Shown in pieces: positions 17,724 through 27,462 of a stretch of DNA of 64,000 bases. Within the stretch, counting starts at the first letter, position 1, and the number at the start of each line of letters is the position of its first letter. Source of the stretch: Rhodoferax sp. (GTDB taxonomy: Bacteria; Pseudomonadota; Gammaproteobacteria; Burkholderiales; Burkholderiaceae_C); assembly GCA_031291305.1 (NCBI GenBank), contig JARLJH010000012.1, forward strand, positions 62,001 through 126,000. Direction: 5' to 3'. The notes under the pieces were generated by a model. It was not told the DNA's origin and searched no databases. It saw nothing but the letters and a program-made list of their open reading frames with translations. Both the position numbers and the translations under genes were made by a program.

Positions 17724-19178
17724 ATGGGCGCACCTGATACCACCGCATTCCTGAATTTTCCAATGTCATCGCACGCCACCCTGAGTGGCGGAACGCGTGA
17801 CGTGATCGAACCCGCCACCGGGCAGGTGCTGTCCACCGTGGGCATTGCCAACGCGGCCGACGTCGCCACCGCCACCCGCGCCGCAGCAGCCGCACAAAAG
17901 GCTTGGGTAGCTGTACCCCCGCGTGACAAGGCAGCCATCCTGCGCCGCGCCGGTGATCTGTTCCAGCTGCACTTTGACGAGCTGGCCTTGTATGTCACCC
18001 GCGAAGGCGGTGGCATTCTGCCCAAAGGCCAGCATGAAATCCGTGAGGCCATCACGATCTGCCATCTGGCATCCAGCCTGCCCATGCAGTCCCAAGGCCA
18101 TGTGCTGCCCAGCGTGCCTGGGCGCAGCAGCATTGCACGGCGTGTGCCACACGGCGTGGTGGGGGTGATCTCGCCGTTCAACTTTCCGCTGATCCTGACA
18201 CTTCGCGCGGTGGCTCCAGCCTTGGCTGCTGGCAACGCGGTAATCGTCAAACCCGACACCCGCACACCGGTATCTGGCGGCCTGATGATTGCTCGCATCT
18301 TTGCCGAAGCTGGCCTGCCCAAAGACCTGCTGCAGGTTTTGCCAGGTGATGCCGAGGCCGGTGAAGCGTTGGTGACCGACCCGCTGGTGCCGATGATTGC
18401 CTTCACCGGCTCCCCGGCTGTGGGGCGGCGCATTGGTGAACTGGCCGGACGGCATCTGAAAAAAGTCTCGCTGGAACTCGGCGGGGCCAACAATCTGATC
18501 ATCTTGGAAGATGCCGATCTGGATCTGGCCGCCAGCAATGCTGCCTGGGGCGCCTGGCTGCACCAAGGCCAGATTTGCATGGCCTCCAACCACATCTATG
18601 TGCACAGCAGCATCGCCGCCCAGCTGACACAGCGCCTGGTTGCCAAGGCCACGCACCTGCCGGTGGGCGACGGTGCCAGCGGCCAAGTGGCCCTGGGGCC
18701 GCTGATTGATGCCAAACAGCGTGACCGCGTGCACGCCATGGTGCAAGACAGCGTGAAGGCCGGGGCCAAGCTCGAAGCAGGCGGCGCGTATGACGGCCTG
18801 TTCTACAAGCCCACCGTGCTCTCTGGCGTGAAGCCCGGCATGCGTGTGTTTGACGAGGAAACGTTCGGCCCAGTGGCCAACATCATCACCTTCGACACCG
18901 ACGAAGAAGTCATTGCGCTGGCCAATAACAACACCGGCAGTCTGGCCTCGGCCATCATTTCCCCGGCCATTGGCCGCGCCATGGCGATGGGCCAGCAGCT
19001 CAAGTCCGGCATGGTGCACATCAACGACCAGACCGTCAACGACGACTGCGTCAACCCCTTTGGCGGCCCCGGCATCGCCGGCAACGGCACCAGCGTGGGC
19101 GGCCCTGCCGACCTGGAGGAATACACCCAGTGGCAATGGATCACCGTGAAAGACACGGCCCCGGCCTACCCCTTCTGA
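17724..19178 (+). CDS. NAD(P)-dependent aromatic aldehyde dehydrogenase (benzaldehyde/vanillin/coniferaldehyde type)
   Basis: This 484-residue ALDH has GVISPFNFPLILTLRAVAPA, the catalytic Glu region LELGGANNLI, the catalytic Cys in HQGQICMASNHIYV (about residue 290) and the C-terminal EEFGPV-like EETFGPVANI. It belongs to the benzaldehyde/vanillin-type branch. It is the first gene after the sigma-54 promoter. ATG 17724 is preceded by GAAAGGA at good spacing; an upstream in-frame extension is not needed, and MSSHATL at 17763 is an alternative. With the SDR downstream it would oxidise an aromatic alcohol to the acid in two steps. Confidence 0.9.
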   Translation: MGAPDTTAFLNFPMSSHATLSGGTRDVIEPATGQVLSTVGIANAADVATATRAAAAAQKAWVAVPPRDKAAILRRAGDLFQLHFDELALYVTREGGGILPKGQHEIREAITICHLASSLPMQSQGHVLPSVPGRSSIARRVPHGVVGVISPFNFPLILTLRAVAPALAAGNAVIVKPDTRTPVSGGLMIARIFAEAGLPKDLLQVLPGDAEAGEALVTDPLVPMIAFTGSPAVGRRIGELAGRHLKKVSLELGGANNLIILEDADLDLAASNAAWGAWLHQGQICMASNHIYVHSSIAAQLTQRLVAKATHLPVGDGASGQVALGPLIDAKQRDRVHAMVQDSVKAGAKLEAGGAYDGLFYKPTVLSGVKPGMRVFDEETFGPVANIITFDTDEEVIALANNNTGSLASAIISPAIGRAMAMGQQLKSGMVHINDQTVNDDCVNPFGGPGIAGNGTSVGGPADLEEYTQWQWITVKDTAPAYPF

Positions 19179-19225
19179 CCCCAAGTTGTTCGTCACTTTC
19201 ACTTCATTACAAAACAGGAGACACC

Positions 19226-19993
19226 ATGAGTTTGCAAGGAAAAACCATCGTCATCACCGGCACATCTTCCGGCATCGGCGCCGAGGTCGCCAAACTGGCC
19301 CGCTTCCAGGGGGCCAAGGTGATTGGCGTGGACCGCAACGACCCCAGCCTGACCCTCGACGGATTCGTCAAGGCTGACTTGAGCACTCCAACGTCCATTG
19401 ACGCTGCCGTGGCCCAACTGCCCGCCAACGTGGATGCGCTGTGCAACGTGGCCGGTGTGCCGGGCACAGCCGATGGCGATCTGGTGGCCCGTGTCAATTA
19501 CCTGGGCTTGCGCCACTTAAGCGAGCAGGTGCTACCCCGCATGCCGCAGGGTGCCAGCATCGTCAATGTGTCCTCCATCCTGAGTTACGAATGGCCCAAG
19601 CGTCTGGATCTGCACAAGGCATTGGCCGCCATTCAGGGCTTTGAGGCCGGTGCGCAGTGGCTGGCCGCGCATCCCGTGCCCTACGAGACCTGCTACCAGT
19701 ACTTCAAGGAAGCGTTGATTGTCTGGAGCACCACACAGTCCCAGAAGTGGTTTCTTGAAAAAGGCATTCGTATGAATTGTGTAGCACCTGGCCCAGTATT
19801 CACGCCGATCCTGGGCGATTTTGTACAAATGCTTGGAGAAGAACGGGTACAAGCCGATGCCAAGCGCATGTTGCGCCCTGGCTTTGCGGACGAGATCGCC
19901 CCGGTGATTGCCTGGCTGTGCAGCGATGCCGCCCGTTGGGTCAGCGGCGCCAATATCCCGGTGGATGGAGGCATCGCATCAACCTACCTCTGA
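19226..19993 (+). CDS. Short-chain dehydrogenase, coniferyl-alcohol dehydrogenase (CalA)-like
   Basis: This 255-residue classical SDR has the cofactor loop TGTSSGIGAEVAKLA, DALCNVAGVPG, SIVNVSSILSYEWP (catalytic Ser), and the Tyr-Lys pair in TCYQYFKEAL. It ends with VSGANIPVDGGIASTYL. The unusual insertion before the Tyr (about residues 130-155) and the overall sequence recall coniferyl-alcohol dehydrogenase CalA and 3-alpha-hydroxysteroid dehydrogenases. ATG 19226 follows AACAGGAGACACC. It lies directly after the aldehyde dehydrogenase, consistent with an alcohol-to-aldehyde step on a hydroxycinnamyl or benzyl alcohol. Confidence 0.87.
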   Translation: MSLQGKTIVITGTSSGIGAEVAKLARFQGAKVIGVDRNDPSLTLDGFVKADLSTPTSIDAAVAQLPANVDALCNVAGVPGTADGDLVARVNYLGLRHLSEQVLPRMPQGASIVNVSSILSYEWPKRLDLHKALAAIQGFEAGAQWLAAHPVPYETCYQYFKEALIVWSTTQSQKWFLEKGIRMNCVAPGPVFTPILGDFVQMLGEERVQADAKRMLRPGFADEIAPVIAWLCSDAARWVSGANIPVDGGIASTYL

Positions 19994-20047
19994 ACCCTGC
20001 GCACCCTGACAAAAAACCAATAACTCAAACCAGTAGGAGACAAAACC

Positions 20048-21763
20048 ATGAAACATCGCCGTACCCTGGTAGCGGTGGCCGCAGCGCTTGCGCTACCCGC
20101 CGTTCACGCCTTTGACATCACGGTGCCGGACCCGGATGTCAAGGTTCGCCTGGACCTGACGCCCAAGTACAGCACCGCTGTGCGCCTGAAAGACCCATCG
20201 CCCGCGCTAACCCGCCTTGATGTGGCGGTAGATCCCGGCACCGTCAATGAAGACGATGGTGACCACAACTTTCAGAAAGGCCAAATTTCCAACCGCTTTG
20301 ACTTGTTGACCGAGCTGGATGTCACGGGCAAAAATTTCGGCGGCCGCATTAGCGCAACCACCTGGCATGACGCGGTCTATCTGCGCAATAACAATTACCA
20401 AGGCACACCGGTCTACGCTGGTGGCGTGAACACCGGCGGCATCTACCCGCTGGCTAACAACAATGTCAGCACCCAGGCGCCTAACCAGTTCCTGCAAGCC
20501 ACCCGCGACCAGCAAGGCCAGGGTAGCGAAATTCTTGACGCTTTCGTCTACGCCAAGGGCGATGTCGGCAACATGAGGGGCACCGTGCGACTGGGCAAGC
20601 ACACGCTGCAGTGGGGCGAGAGTCTGTTCTTTGGGCAAAACGGTATTGCCAATGCGCAGGGGCCAGTGGACGTGGCCAAGATCGTCTCGGTGCCGGGCTG
20701 GCAGTTCAAGGAAGTCTTGTTGCCCGTCGAACAGGCTTCGGGCTCATTGCAAGTGGCTGAAGGCGTCTCGCTGGGGGCCTACTACCAATTCAAGTGGCGC
20801 CCCAGCAAGATTCCTGGCGTGGGCAGTTTCTATTCGAACCAGGACTATGTTGGTACTGGCATCGTCAACTTCGGTGCAGGTGGCAACCTAAGCTACGACC
20901 CGAGCAAAGACCTCAAGCCCAAGGATTCCGGCCAGGGTGGCGTGCAACTGCGCTGGAGCCCCACGGGCAGCGATTACGAGTTTGGCTTCTACGCCGCGAA
21001 CTACCATGACAAAACACCTGGCGCACCTGTGTTCGACTTTGTCAATGGCAATGTGCACCTCGCCTATGCCAGCGATATCCGCACCTATGGCGCCAGTGTC
21101 ACGTCGTCCATCGGCCAGTTGAACTGGGCCGTGGAAGGCTCGATCCGTGAAAACGCCCCACTCAACAGCGACCCGGCCGTTCTGGGTCTGGGCCCCATTA
21201 CCACCTGCGGCAATTCCAGTGCCGACCCCTGCTTTGCCGTGGGTCGTACCGGTCACTTGCAAGTATCAGGCATCTACGTGCTGCAACCCAATGCCTTGTG
21301 GCAAGGTGGTGCGGTACTGGGTGAACTGGCTTTCAACCGTACCCTGTCGATCACCAAAGACATCTTTGCGCCGTACGCAGGCATGGGTCTGGGTGGCCTG
21401 GACCCCAACACCACCCGGGATGCGTTTGCTTTTCGCATGCTGTTTGAGCCTCAGTACTTCCAGGTGTTTCCTGGGTTGGACCTGTCGGTGCCCATCGGCC
21501 TGGGCTACAACTTTGGGGGTCGATCTTCAGCCGTTGCCAACTTCGCTGGCGGTGCATCGAACGCGGGTGACTTCAGCATTGGCATCAAAGGCAAGTACCA
21601 GAACGCCTGGAACTTTGCACTGACCTACAGCGACTTCTTCGGCCCGGCCAAAACCTTCACCCAAACCCTGGTGGCGGGCAGCGGATCGCCGCGGCAACTC
21701 AGCTTTGGACAAACCCTGGCAGACCGCGCCAACATTTCCTTCACCGTGTCGCGCACGTTCTGA
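20048..21763 (+). CDS. DUF1302 outer-membrane protein
   Basis: This 571-residue protein has a clear signal peptide (MKHRRTLVAVAAALALPAVHA) and a beta-rich body ending in a terminal Phe (NISFTVSRTF), as in outer-membrane beta-barrels. It matches the DUF1302 family, which recurs with DUF1329, YCF48-like and RND/MMPL proteins in clusters for uptake or use of hydrophobic aromatics, steroids and terpenoids. Probable role: an outer-membrane channel for the substrate of this operon. RBS TAGGAGACAAAACC precedes the ATG. Confidence 0.87.
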   Translation: MKHRRTLVAVAAALALPAVHAFDITVPDPDVKVRLDLTPKYSTAVRLKDPSPALTRLDVAVDPGTVNEDDGDHNFQKGQISNRFDLLTELDVTGKNFGGRISATTWHDAVYLRNNNYQGTPVYAGGVNTGGIYPLANNNVSTQAPNQFLQATRDQQGQGSEILDAFVYAKGDVGNMRGTVRLGKHTLQWGESLFFGQNGIANAQGPVDVAKIVSVPGWQFKEVLLPVEQASGSLQVAEGVSLGAYYQFKWRPSKIPGVGSFYSNQDYVGTGIVNFGAGGNLSYDPSKDLKPKDSGQGGVQLRWSPTGSDYEFGFYAANYHDKTPGAPVFDFVNGNVHLAYASDIRTYGASVTSSIGQLNWAVEGSIRENAPLNSDPAVLGLGPITTCGNSSADPCFAVGRTGHLQVSGIYVLQPNALWQGGAVLGELAFNRTLSITKDIFAPYAGMGLGGLDPNTTRDAFAFRMLFEPQYFQVFPGLDLSVPIGLGYNFGGRSSAVANFAGGASNAGDFSIGIKGKYQNAWNFALTYSDFFGPAKTFTQTLVAGSGSPRQLSFGQTLADRANISFTVSRTF

Positions 21764-21794
21764 TCAGCATTTACTGAAATACGGAGTTCTATCT

Positions 21795-23150
21795 ATGTAT
21801 CGCAAATCACTTTTGACCACGGTTATCGCGGGCCTGTTCTTGGCACCTTTGGCGCAGGCCGCCGTCTCGGCTGACGAGGCTGCCAAACTCAAGACCACGC
21901 TCACACCTTTGGGTGCCGAAAAGGCTGGCAACAAAGATGGCAGCATTCCCAGCTGGGAAGGCGGCCTGACCAAGGCGCCCGCTGGCTATAAAAATGGCGA
22001 CCCGCGCCCGGATCTGTTTCCCGGTGAAAAACCGTTGCTCTCGATCAACGCCAAGAACATGGCGCAATATGACGCCAAGCTCACCGATGGTGTGAAGGCG
22101 CTGATGAAGAAGTACCCCGACTTCCGCATTGAGGTCTACCCCACCCACCGCACGGCGGCCGCACCGAAGTACTACTACGACGAGACATTCAAAAACGCTA
22201 CCCAGGCCAAGTTGGTGGATAACGGACAGGGCGTGGAAGGTGCACTGGGCGGTATCCCTTTCCCGATCCCCAAGGATGGCTATGAAGTCATTTTGAACCA
22301 CCGTTTGGCTTTTACGGGTGTGACTGTTCAATCGCCATTGCGCGTCTGGGTGATGACCTCGGACGGCAAGCGCACCATGGCCAGCGGTGGCACCCAAACT
22401 TTCCAGCGTGTCTGGGCCGAGCCCAATCTAGCCACCAGCAAGTTTGATGGTTATTACTCTTTGGGCAAGTTCACGGTCAGTGAGCCAGGCTCCAAGGCTG
22501 GGGAAGCCATTCTGGCGCACGACGGCATCAACGCCAGTACGCCACGCGGCCTGTGGCAATACCTGGTGGGCCAGCGCCGGGTGCGCAAGTCGCCCTCTGT
22601 GGGTTACGACACGCCCGACTCCGTCACCAGCGGCATTGGCCTGTTCGACGAAGCGTTCAACCTCTTTGGCCCCATCGACAAACACGAGTTGAAACTGGTG
22701 GGCAAGAAAGAGATCTACATCCCCTACAACAACAACCGGGCGGCGCTCGCCAAGGTGGCTGATCTGGTCACGCCCAACACGCTCAACCCTTCTCAGGTGC
22801 GTTGGGAATTGCACCGCGTATGGGAAGTGGAAGCCACGCTGGCACCCGGCAAGCGCCACGTGGTAGCCAAGCGCAAGTACTACATCGACGAAGACAGCTG
22901 GCAGATCATTTTGTTTGACGGCTGGGATGCCAAGGGCGACCTCTGGCGCACCAATTACACCTTGGCTCTGGTCGCACCCGACATTCCGGCCGTACTGGGC
23001 AACTTCTTCTGGGGTGGCTATGACTTGCAAACTGGCGCTTACTACCTGAACATGGCCACCAACGAGCTGCCAGTGCAAGTGAAAGTGCTTCCCACCTTGG
23101 AGCGCAGCTTCTTCAGCCCCGAAGAACTGGCCAACGAGGGCACACGCTGA
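21795..23150 (+). CDS. DUF1329 family periplasmic protein
   Basis: This 451-residue protein has an N-terminal signal peptide (MYRKSLLTTVIAGLFLAPLAQA). It is a DUF1329 protein, a LolB-like fold family, showing GGIPFPIPKDGYEVILNHRL and the C-terminal WQIILFDGWDAKGDLWR region. These always accompany DUF1302 proteins. The start at 21795 is set by the signal peptide and ACGGAG 9 bp upstream. The stop overlaps the next start by 1 bp (TGATG). Confidence 0.87.
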   Translation: MYRKSLLTTVIAGLFLAPLAQAAVSADEAAKLKTTLTPLGAEKAGNKDGSIPSWEGGLTKAPAGYKNGDPRPDLFPGEKPLLSINAKNMAQYDAKLTDGVKALMKKYPDFRIEVYPTHRTAAAPKYYYDETFKNATQAKLVDNGQGVEGALGGIPFPIPKDGYEVILNHRLAFTGVTVQSPLRVWVMTSDGKRTMASGGTQTFQRVWAEPNLATSKFDGYYSLGKFTVSEPGSKAGEAILAHDGINASTPRGLWQYLVGQRRVRKSPSVGYDTPDSVTSGIGLFDEAFNLFGPIDKHELKLVGKKEIYIPYNNNRAALAKVADLVTPNTLNPSQVRWELHRVWEVEATLAPGKRHVVAKRKYYIDEDSWQIILFDGWDAKGDLWRTNYTLALVAPDIPAVLGNFFWGGYDLQTGAYYLNMATNELPVQVKVLPTLERSFFSPEELANEGTR

Positions 23151-24244
23151 TGAAAACGGCCGTCGCCAAAACACGCCTGAACCGGGTGATGTCCCTGTGT
23201 GTGATCGTGATGGGCAGCGTGGTGGCGGCCCACAGCGCCAGCGCAGCCGAAGCGCCCGCGGCTGGCGCAACGCCACGGGTGCTCAGCGAACCCGCCTTGC
23301 AAAGCCCCAAGGCCTTGAGCGCTGCCACGCTGGCAGTGACCCGGGCGGGCAGCCGCCTGGTGGCCGTGGGTGAACGCGGCACGGTGCTGCTCTCGGATGA
23401 TGCCGGAGGACACTGGCAGCAAGCCCAGGTACCGGTGCGTGTGACCCTGACCAGTGTGCGTTTCATCAACGACCGCACCGGCTGGGCCACGGGCCACCTG
23501 GGCGTGATCCTGCGCTCGGACGATGCCGGTCAAACCTGGGTCAAGCAGCTCGATGGCCAGCTGGCAGCGACGGCCGTAGGGGCCAGCGCCGCATCATTGG
23601 GAGATGAAAAAGCCCAGCGCAATGCCCAGCGTTTCGCCGAAGACGGCCCCGACAAGCCTTTTTTTGACATCGACTTCGCCGATGCCCAGCATGGCTTTGC
23701 CGTGGGTGCCTACAACATGGCCTTTGCAACCGTTGACGGCGGCAAAACCTGGCAGCCCGCCCTGCAGCGCCTGCCCAACCCCAGGGGCTTGCACCTCTAC
23801 GGCGTGCGTTATGTGGGCAACAGGGTCTACGTGGTGGGCGAACAAGGCCTACTACTCAGGTCAGACGATGCCGGTGCCAGCTTCACGGCCTTGGCGTCGC
23901 CTTACAAAGGCAGCTTTTTTGGCTTGTTGGCCACGCGCTCAGGGGCATTGATCGCCTATGGTCTGCGTGGCAATGCCTTGCGAAGCACCGATCAGGGCGA
24001 ACACTGGGACAAGCTCGAGACCGGCCTGCCCATGAGCATCAGTGCTGGCCGCGAGTTGACCCCCGGCACCCTCGCCCTGCTGAGTCAGACCGGCGCGCTG
24101 CTGCTCAGCCATGACGACGGTGCCAGCTTCAACCGTGTTGCGCCCAGTGCTGGCCCCCTGCCCGCTTCTGGCCTGGCGCTGGCTGATGAACGCCACCTGG
24201 TTTATGCCAGCTTGCGCGGTTTGCGTCGGCAAGCTTTGCCTTGA
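23150..24244 (+). CDS. YCF48/BNR-repeat periplasmic protein
   Basis: This 364-residue protein begins with a signal-like hydrophobic segment (MSLCVIVMGSVVAAHSASA). It carries repeated Asp-box units: SDDAGGHWQQ, SDDAGQTWVKQ, VDGGKTWQPA, SDDAGASF, STDQGEHWDKL and SHDDGASF, spaced ~40-60 residues apart. That is a YCF48/sialidase-like beta-propeller. In DUF1302/DUF1329/RND clusters such proteins are thought to assist the export or uptake complex; the exact role is unknown. It is translationally coupled to the DUF1329 gene. Confidence 0.83.
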   Translation: MKTAVAKTRLNRVMSLCVIVMGSVVAAHSASAAEAPAAGATPRVLSEPALQSPKALSAATLAVTRAGSRLVAVGERGTVLLSDDAGGHWQQAQVPVRVTLTSVRFINDRTGWATGHLGVILRSDDAGQTWVKQLDGQLAATAVGASAASLGDEKAQRNAQRFAEDGPDKPFFDIDFADAQHGFAVGAYNMAFATVDGGKTWQPALQRLPNPRGLHLYGVRYVGNRVYVVGEQGLLLRSDDAGASFTALASPYKGSFFGLLATRSGALIAYGLRGNALRSTDQGEHWDKLETGLPMSISAGRELTPGTLALLSQTGALLLSHDDGASFNRVAPSAGPLPASGLALADERHLVYASLRGLRRQALP

Positions 24245-24299
24245 GTTGTTTATTGTGTTGACTGCTCGAGAAGTTATGGGATGTGAGGCAGTTGCCGGG

Positions 24300-24897
24300 A
24301 TGTGCGCCCGGCTGCGCACTCACTTTCTTTTGCTTCGCCAAAAGAAAGTAAGCAAAGAAAAAGCGACCCCACTGTCTGCGACCCTTCGCTGCGCTACGGG
24401 CAACCTGCGCCGTGGGCTTGAGGCGGGGAACCGCTCAAACTCGCTTCGCTCAGACAATCGCGGTTCTTTTTCCCGCCCCAAACCCACAGCGCAGGCGCAT
24501 ACAGAGGGGACCCAATCCATACCGCTCGTGGCGCTGCGCGTCACATTGCACAGGCTGATCCGACTCAATGCGGTTTCTGATTCCGTTCAGGTTGAGCTTG
24601 TCGAAGCCATTCGACCCTTTGACCAGTACAGGGCAAGCTCCCAGCGCTGCAATGCCCGGCGCAGCCGGGCGAGCAGTGCGGCCCCTCACGCCGTGGTGCG
24701 TCGGCGAGTAGCGCAGGGTTGGGCGGATCAGGGGACGCGATTGTTTGAGGCGATAGCCGAGTTCGAGCGGCCCCCCGCCCAGACCGAGCAACGCAGCGAA
24801 CCGGCACGCAGTGACGGCGACGCATTCGGCTCGCCTTCTCTTTGCTTACTTTCTCTTGGCGAAGCAAGAGAAAGTGAGTCGCCCGCCGGGGCGAGAC
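24300..24897. repeat. Composite inverted repeat inside the transport operon
   Basis: The outer arms at about 24300-24365 and 24831-24897 are near-perfect reverse complements over ~60 bp. Each arm contains its own hairpin (left: ACTTTCTTTTG-cttcgc-CAAAAGAAAGT). About 465 bp between them hold further palindromes, for example GGAACCGC against GCGGTTC, flanked by GGCGGGG and CCCGCC. Long open frames across it are coincidental. It separates the YCF48 and RND genes without obvious promoter signals and looks like a Comamonadaceae extragenic element. Confidence 0.75.
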
Positions 24898-24929
24898 CCG
24901 GCCTGCCACCACATCAAAAACAACAAAAA

Positions 24930-24987
24930 AGACCTGTAGCCGCTATGAATATTGCGCAAATAGCTACATCTCTAATAGCAATCAAAG
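24930..24987 (-). repeat. Dispersed GCTATT...ATAGC repeat, copy 2
   Basis: On the minus strand this reads TTTGATTGCTATTAGAG, ATGTAGCTATTTGCGC and CATAGCGGCTACAGGTC. It aligns with copy 4 at 54662-54720. It lies between the composite inverted repeat and the RND gene and overlaps no gene. Confidence 0.65.
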
Positions 24988-24999
24988 GAACCTTCAAAA

Positions 25000-27462
25000 A
25001 TGCACGCCGACTCTCCTCTTGACCATCAACCGGTCGTGGCCCAACTGGAAGACTTCGACACTGCCAGCGGCAGTGCCGTAGAGCGGGCCTTTTTCAACCA
25101 TCGCCCCTGGGTGATGGCCATTTGTCTGCTCATCACACTGCTGCTGGGTTGGCAGGCGTTGGGCCTGCGCCTGAACGCCAGCTTCGAGAAGACCATTCCC
25201 ACCCAGCACCCCTACATTGCCAACTACCTGGCTAACAAGGACAACCTGGCAGGCCAGGGCAATGCCATGCGCATCGTGGTGGAGACCACGGGCAAGTCCA
25301 TTTTTGACAAGGACTACCTCGACACGCTGCAAAAGCTCAATGACGAGATCTTCCTGCTGCCCGGTGTGGACCGGCCCTTCATGAAGTCCCTGTGGACCAG
25401 CAACACGCGCTGGATTGCGGTGACCGAAGAAGGCCTGGACGGCAACACCGTGATCGGTGACAGCTATGACGGCTCACCCGCTGCCTTGGCCGAAGTACGC
25501 GCCAATGTGGAGCGGTCGGGCGAAATTGGTCAGCTCGTGGCGGGGGACTTCAAGTCCAGCATCATCGTTGTGCCGCTGCTGGACAAGAACCCCAAGACGG
25601 GCGAGGCATTGGACTACGGTGATCTTTCGCGCAAGATCGAAGCCCTGCGCAGCAAGTACCAAAACGACCACATACGCATCCACGTGGTGGGCTTTGCCAA
25701 AGTAGTGGGCGACCTGATCCAGGGCCTGCAGCAAGTGCTGATGTTCTTTGGCCTGGCGCTGTTGATCTGCGCTGCTGTGCTGTACGGCTACACCCGCTGC
25801 GCCCGCAGCACCTCGTTGGTGGTGGCCTGCTCACTGATTGCAGTGGTCTGGCAGTTTGGCCTGCTGGCCCTGTTCCACTACGAATTGGACCCGTATTCGG
25901 TGCTGGTGCCCTTTTTGGTGTTTGCCATTGGCATGAGCCATGGTGCGCAAAAGATGAACGGCATCATGCAAGACATTGGCCGGGGCACGCACAAGGTGGT
26001 GGCCGCGCGCTACACCTTTCGCCGTTTGATCGTGGCTGGAGCCACCGCGCTGCTGTGCGATGCGGTGGGCTTTGCGGTGCTGGCCATCATCCAGATCAAG
26101 GTGATTCAAGACCTGGCCGTGATCGCCAGCATTGGCGTGGCGGTGCTGATCTTCACCAACCTGGTGCTGCTGCCCATCTTGCTGAGCTATGTGGGTGTGG
26201 GTGCTCGGGCGGCGCGGCGTAGTCTGCGGCTGGAAGCACATGACGAGCACGATGTGGTCCGCTCCAGCGGCGCGGTACAAAAGCGCACCTGGCTGTGGAT
26301 CTTCCTGGACAACTTCACACGGCGTGGCCCTGCCCTGGCCACCATCGCCTTCAGTCTGTTGCTGGCCGCTGGTGGCTATGCCGTCAGTCTCAAGCTCAAG
26401 ATCGGTGATCTGGACCCCGGCGCCCCCGAGCTGCGCGCTGATTCGCGCTACAACCGCGACAACGCTTACCTGGCCCAGCACTATGCCGCCAGCAGCGACA
26501 TCCTGACCGTGATGGTGAGCACGCCCGAGGACCAATGCACGCATTACGACACCCTGGCCAAGGTGGATCGCCTGGCCTGGCAGCTGGAGCAATTGCCGGG
26601 GGTGGAGTCCACCAACTCCATGGCGCAACTCTCCAAGCTGGCGATGGTGGGCTACAACGAAGGCAACCTGAAGTGGTATGAGCTGTTCCCCAACGCCAGC
26701 GCGCTGGGCGGGGTGCAGTCTCGTGCACCCCGCGAAATGTTCAACCAGGGCTGCTCCTTCTTGTCGCTGTATGTTTACCTGAAAGACCACAAGGCCGAGA
26801 CGCTGGACCGCGTGGTGAACGAGGTGGAAACCTTCATCCACGCCAACCCCAGCCAAGACGTGCACTTCATGCTGGCCGCCGGTTCTGCGGGCATAGATGC
26901 CGCCACCAACATCGTGGTCAAGAAAGCCATGCACGAGATGCTGCTGTGGGTCTACGGCGCGGTGCTGTTGCTGTGCTGGTTCACCTTCCGATCCTGGCGT
27001 GCGGTGCTGTGCGCGGTGCTGCCATTGGTGCTCACTTCCATCTTGTGCGAAGCGCTGATGGTCGCCTTCGGCATGGGTGTGAAAGTGGCCACGCTCCCTG
27101 TCATCGCGCTGGGCGTCGGTATTGGCGTGGACTACGCGCTGTATGTGCTGTCAGTGATGCTGACTCAGCTTCGGGCTGGTGAAAGCTTGTCCGCCGCTTA
27201 CCTGCACGCACTGCAATTCACGGGTCGGGTGGTCATGCTGACGGGCATCACGCTGGCCCTGGCGGTGGGCACCTGGGCGTTTTCACCGATCAAGTTCCAG
27301 GCCGATATGGGCATCTTGCTGGCCTTCATGTTTGTCTGGAACATGGTCGGCGCGCTGGTCTTGCTGCCAGCGCTGGCGCACTTTTTGTTGCGCCCCCATC
27401 GTCGCAGCCAGTCTGTGACAGCTCCGGCTTTCGTCACCCCCAATGCAGAGGTACTTGCATGA
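25000..27462 (+). CDS. RND-superfamily (MMPL) membrane transporter
   Basis: This 820-residue protein has a first membrane helix at about residues 35-55 (WVMAICLLITLLLGWQALGL). A periplasmic loop follows, then two blocks of five to six helices (VLMFFGLALLICAAVLYGY through LPILLSYVGVG, and LLWVYGAVLLLCWFTF through NMVGALVLLPALAHFLL). This is the duplicated MMPL arrangement, with GVGIGVDYALYVLS in the second half. In DUF1302/DUF1329 clusters it is expected to move a hydrophobic substrate across the cell envelope. RBS AAAGGAACC precedes ATG 25000. It overlaps the esterase gene by 4 bp. Confidence 0.88.
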   Translation: MHADSPLDHQPVVAQLEDFDTASGSAVERAFFNHRPWVMAICLLITLLLGWQALGLRLNASFEKTIPTQHPYIANYLANKDNLAGQGNAMRIVVETTGKSIFDKDYLDTLQKLNDEIFLLPGVDRPFMKSLWTSNTRWIAVTEEGLDGNTVIGDSYDGSPAALAEVRANVERSGEIGQLVAGDFKSSIIVVPLLDKNPKTGEALDYGDLSRKIEALRSKYQNDHIRIHVVGFAKVVGDLIQGLQQVLMFFGLALLICAAVLYGYTRCARSTSLVVACSLIAVVWQFGLLALFHYELDPYSVLVPFLVFAIGMSHGAQKMNGIMQDIGRGTHKVVAARYTFRRLIVAGATALLCDAVGFAVLAIIQIKVIQDLAVIASIGVAVLIFTNLVLLPILLSYVGVGARAARRSLRLEAHDEHDVVRSSGAVQKRTWLWIFLDNFTRRGPALATIAFSLLLAAGGYAVSLKLKIGDLDPGAPELRADSRYNRDNAYLAQHYAASSDILTVMVSTPEDQCTHYDTLAKVDRLAWQLEQLPGVESTNSMAQLSKLAMVGYNEGNLKWYELFPNASALGGVQSRAPREMFNQGCSFLSLYVYLKDHKAETLDRVVNEVETFIHANPSQDVHFMLAAGSAGIDAATNIVVKKAMHEMLLWVYGAVLLLCWFTFRSWRAVLCAVLPLVLTSILCEALMVAFGMGVKVATLPVIALGVGIGVDYALYVLSVMLTQLRAGESLSAAYLHALQFTGRVVMLTGITLALAVGTWAFSPIKFQADMGILLAFMFVWNMVGALVLLPALAHFLLRPHRRSQSVTAPAFVTPNAEVLA

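Noticed and set aside
24111-25022. A 303-residue plus-strand open frame
   Set aside because: It overlaps the YCF48 end and runs through the composite inverted repeat; composition is that of repeat DNA.
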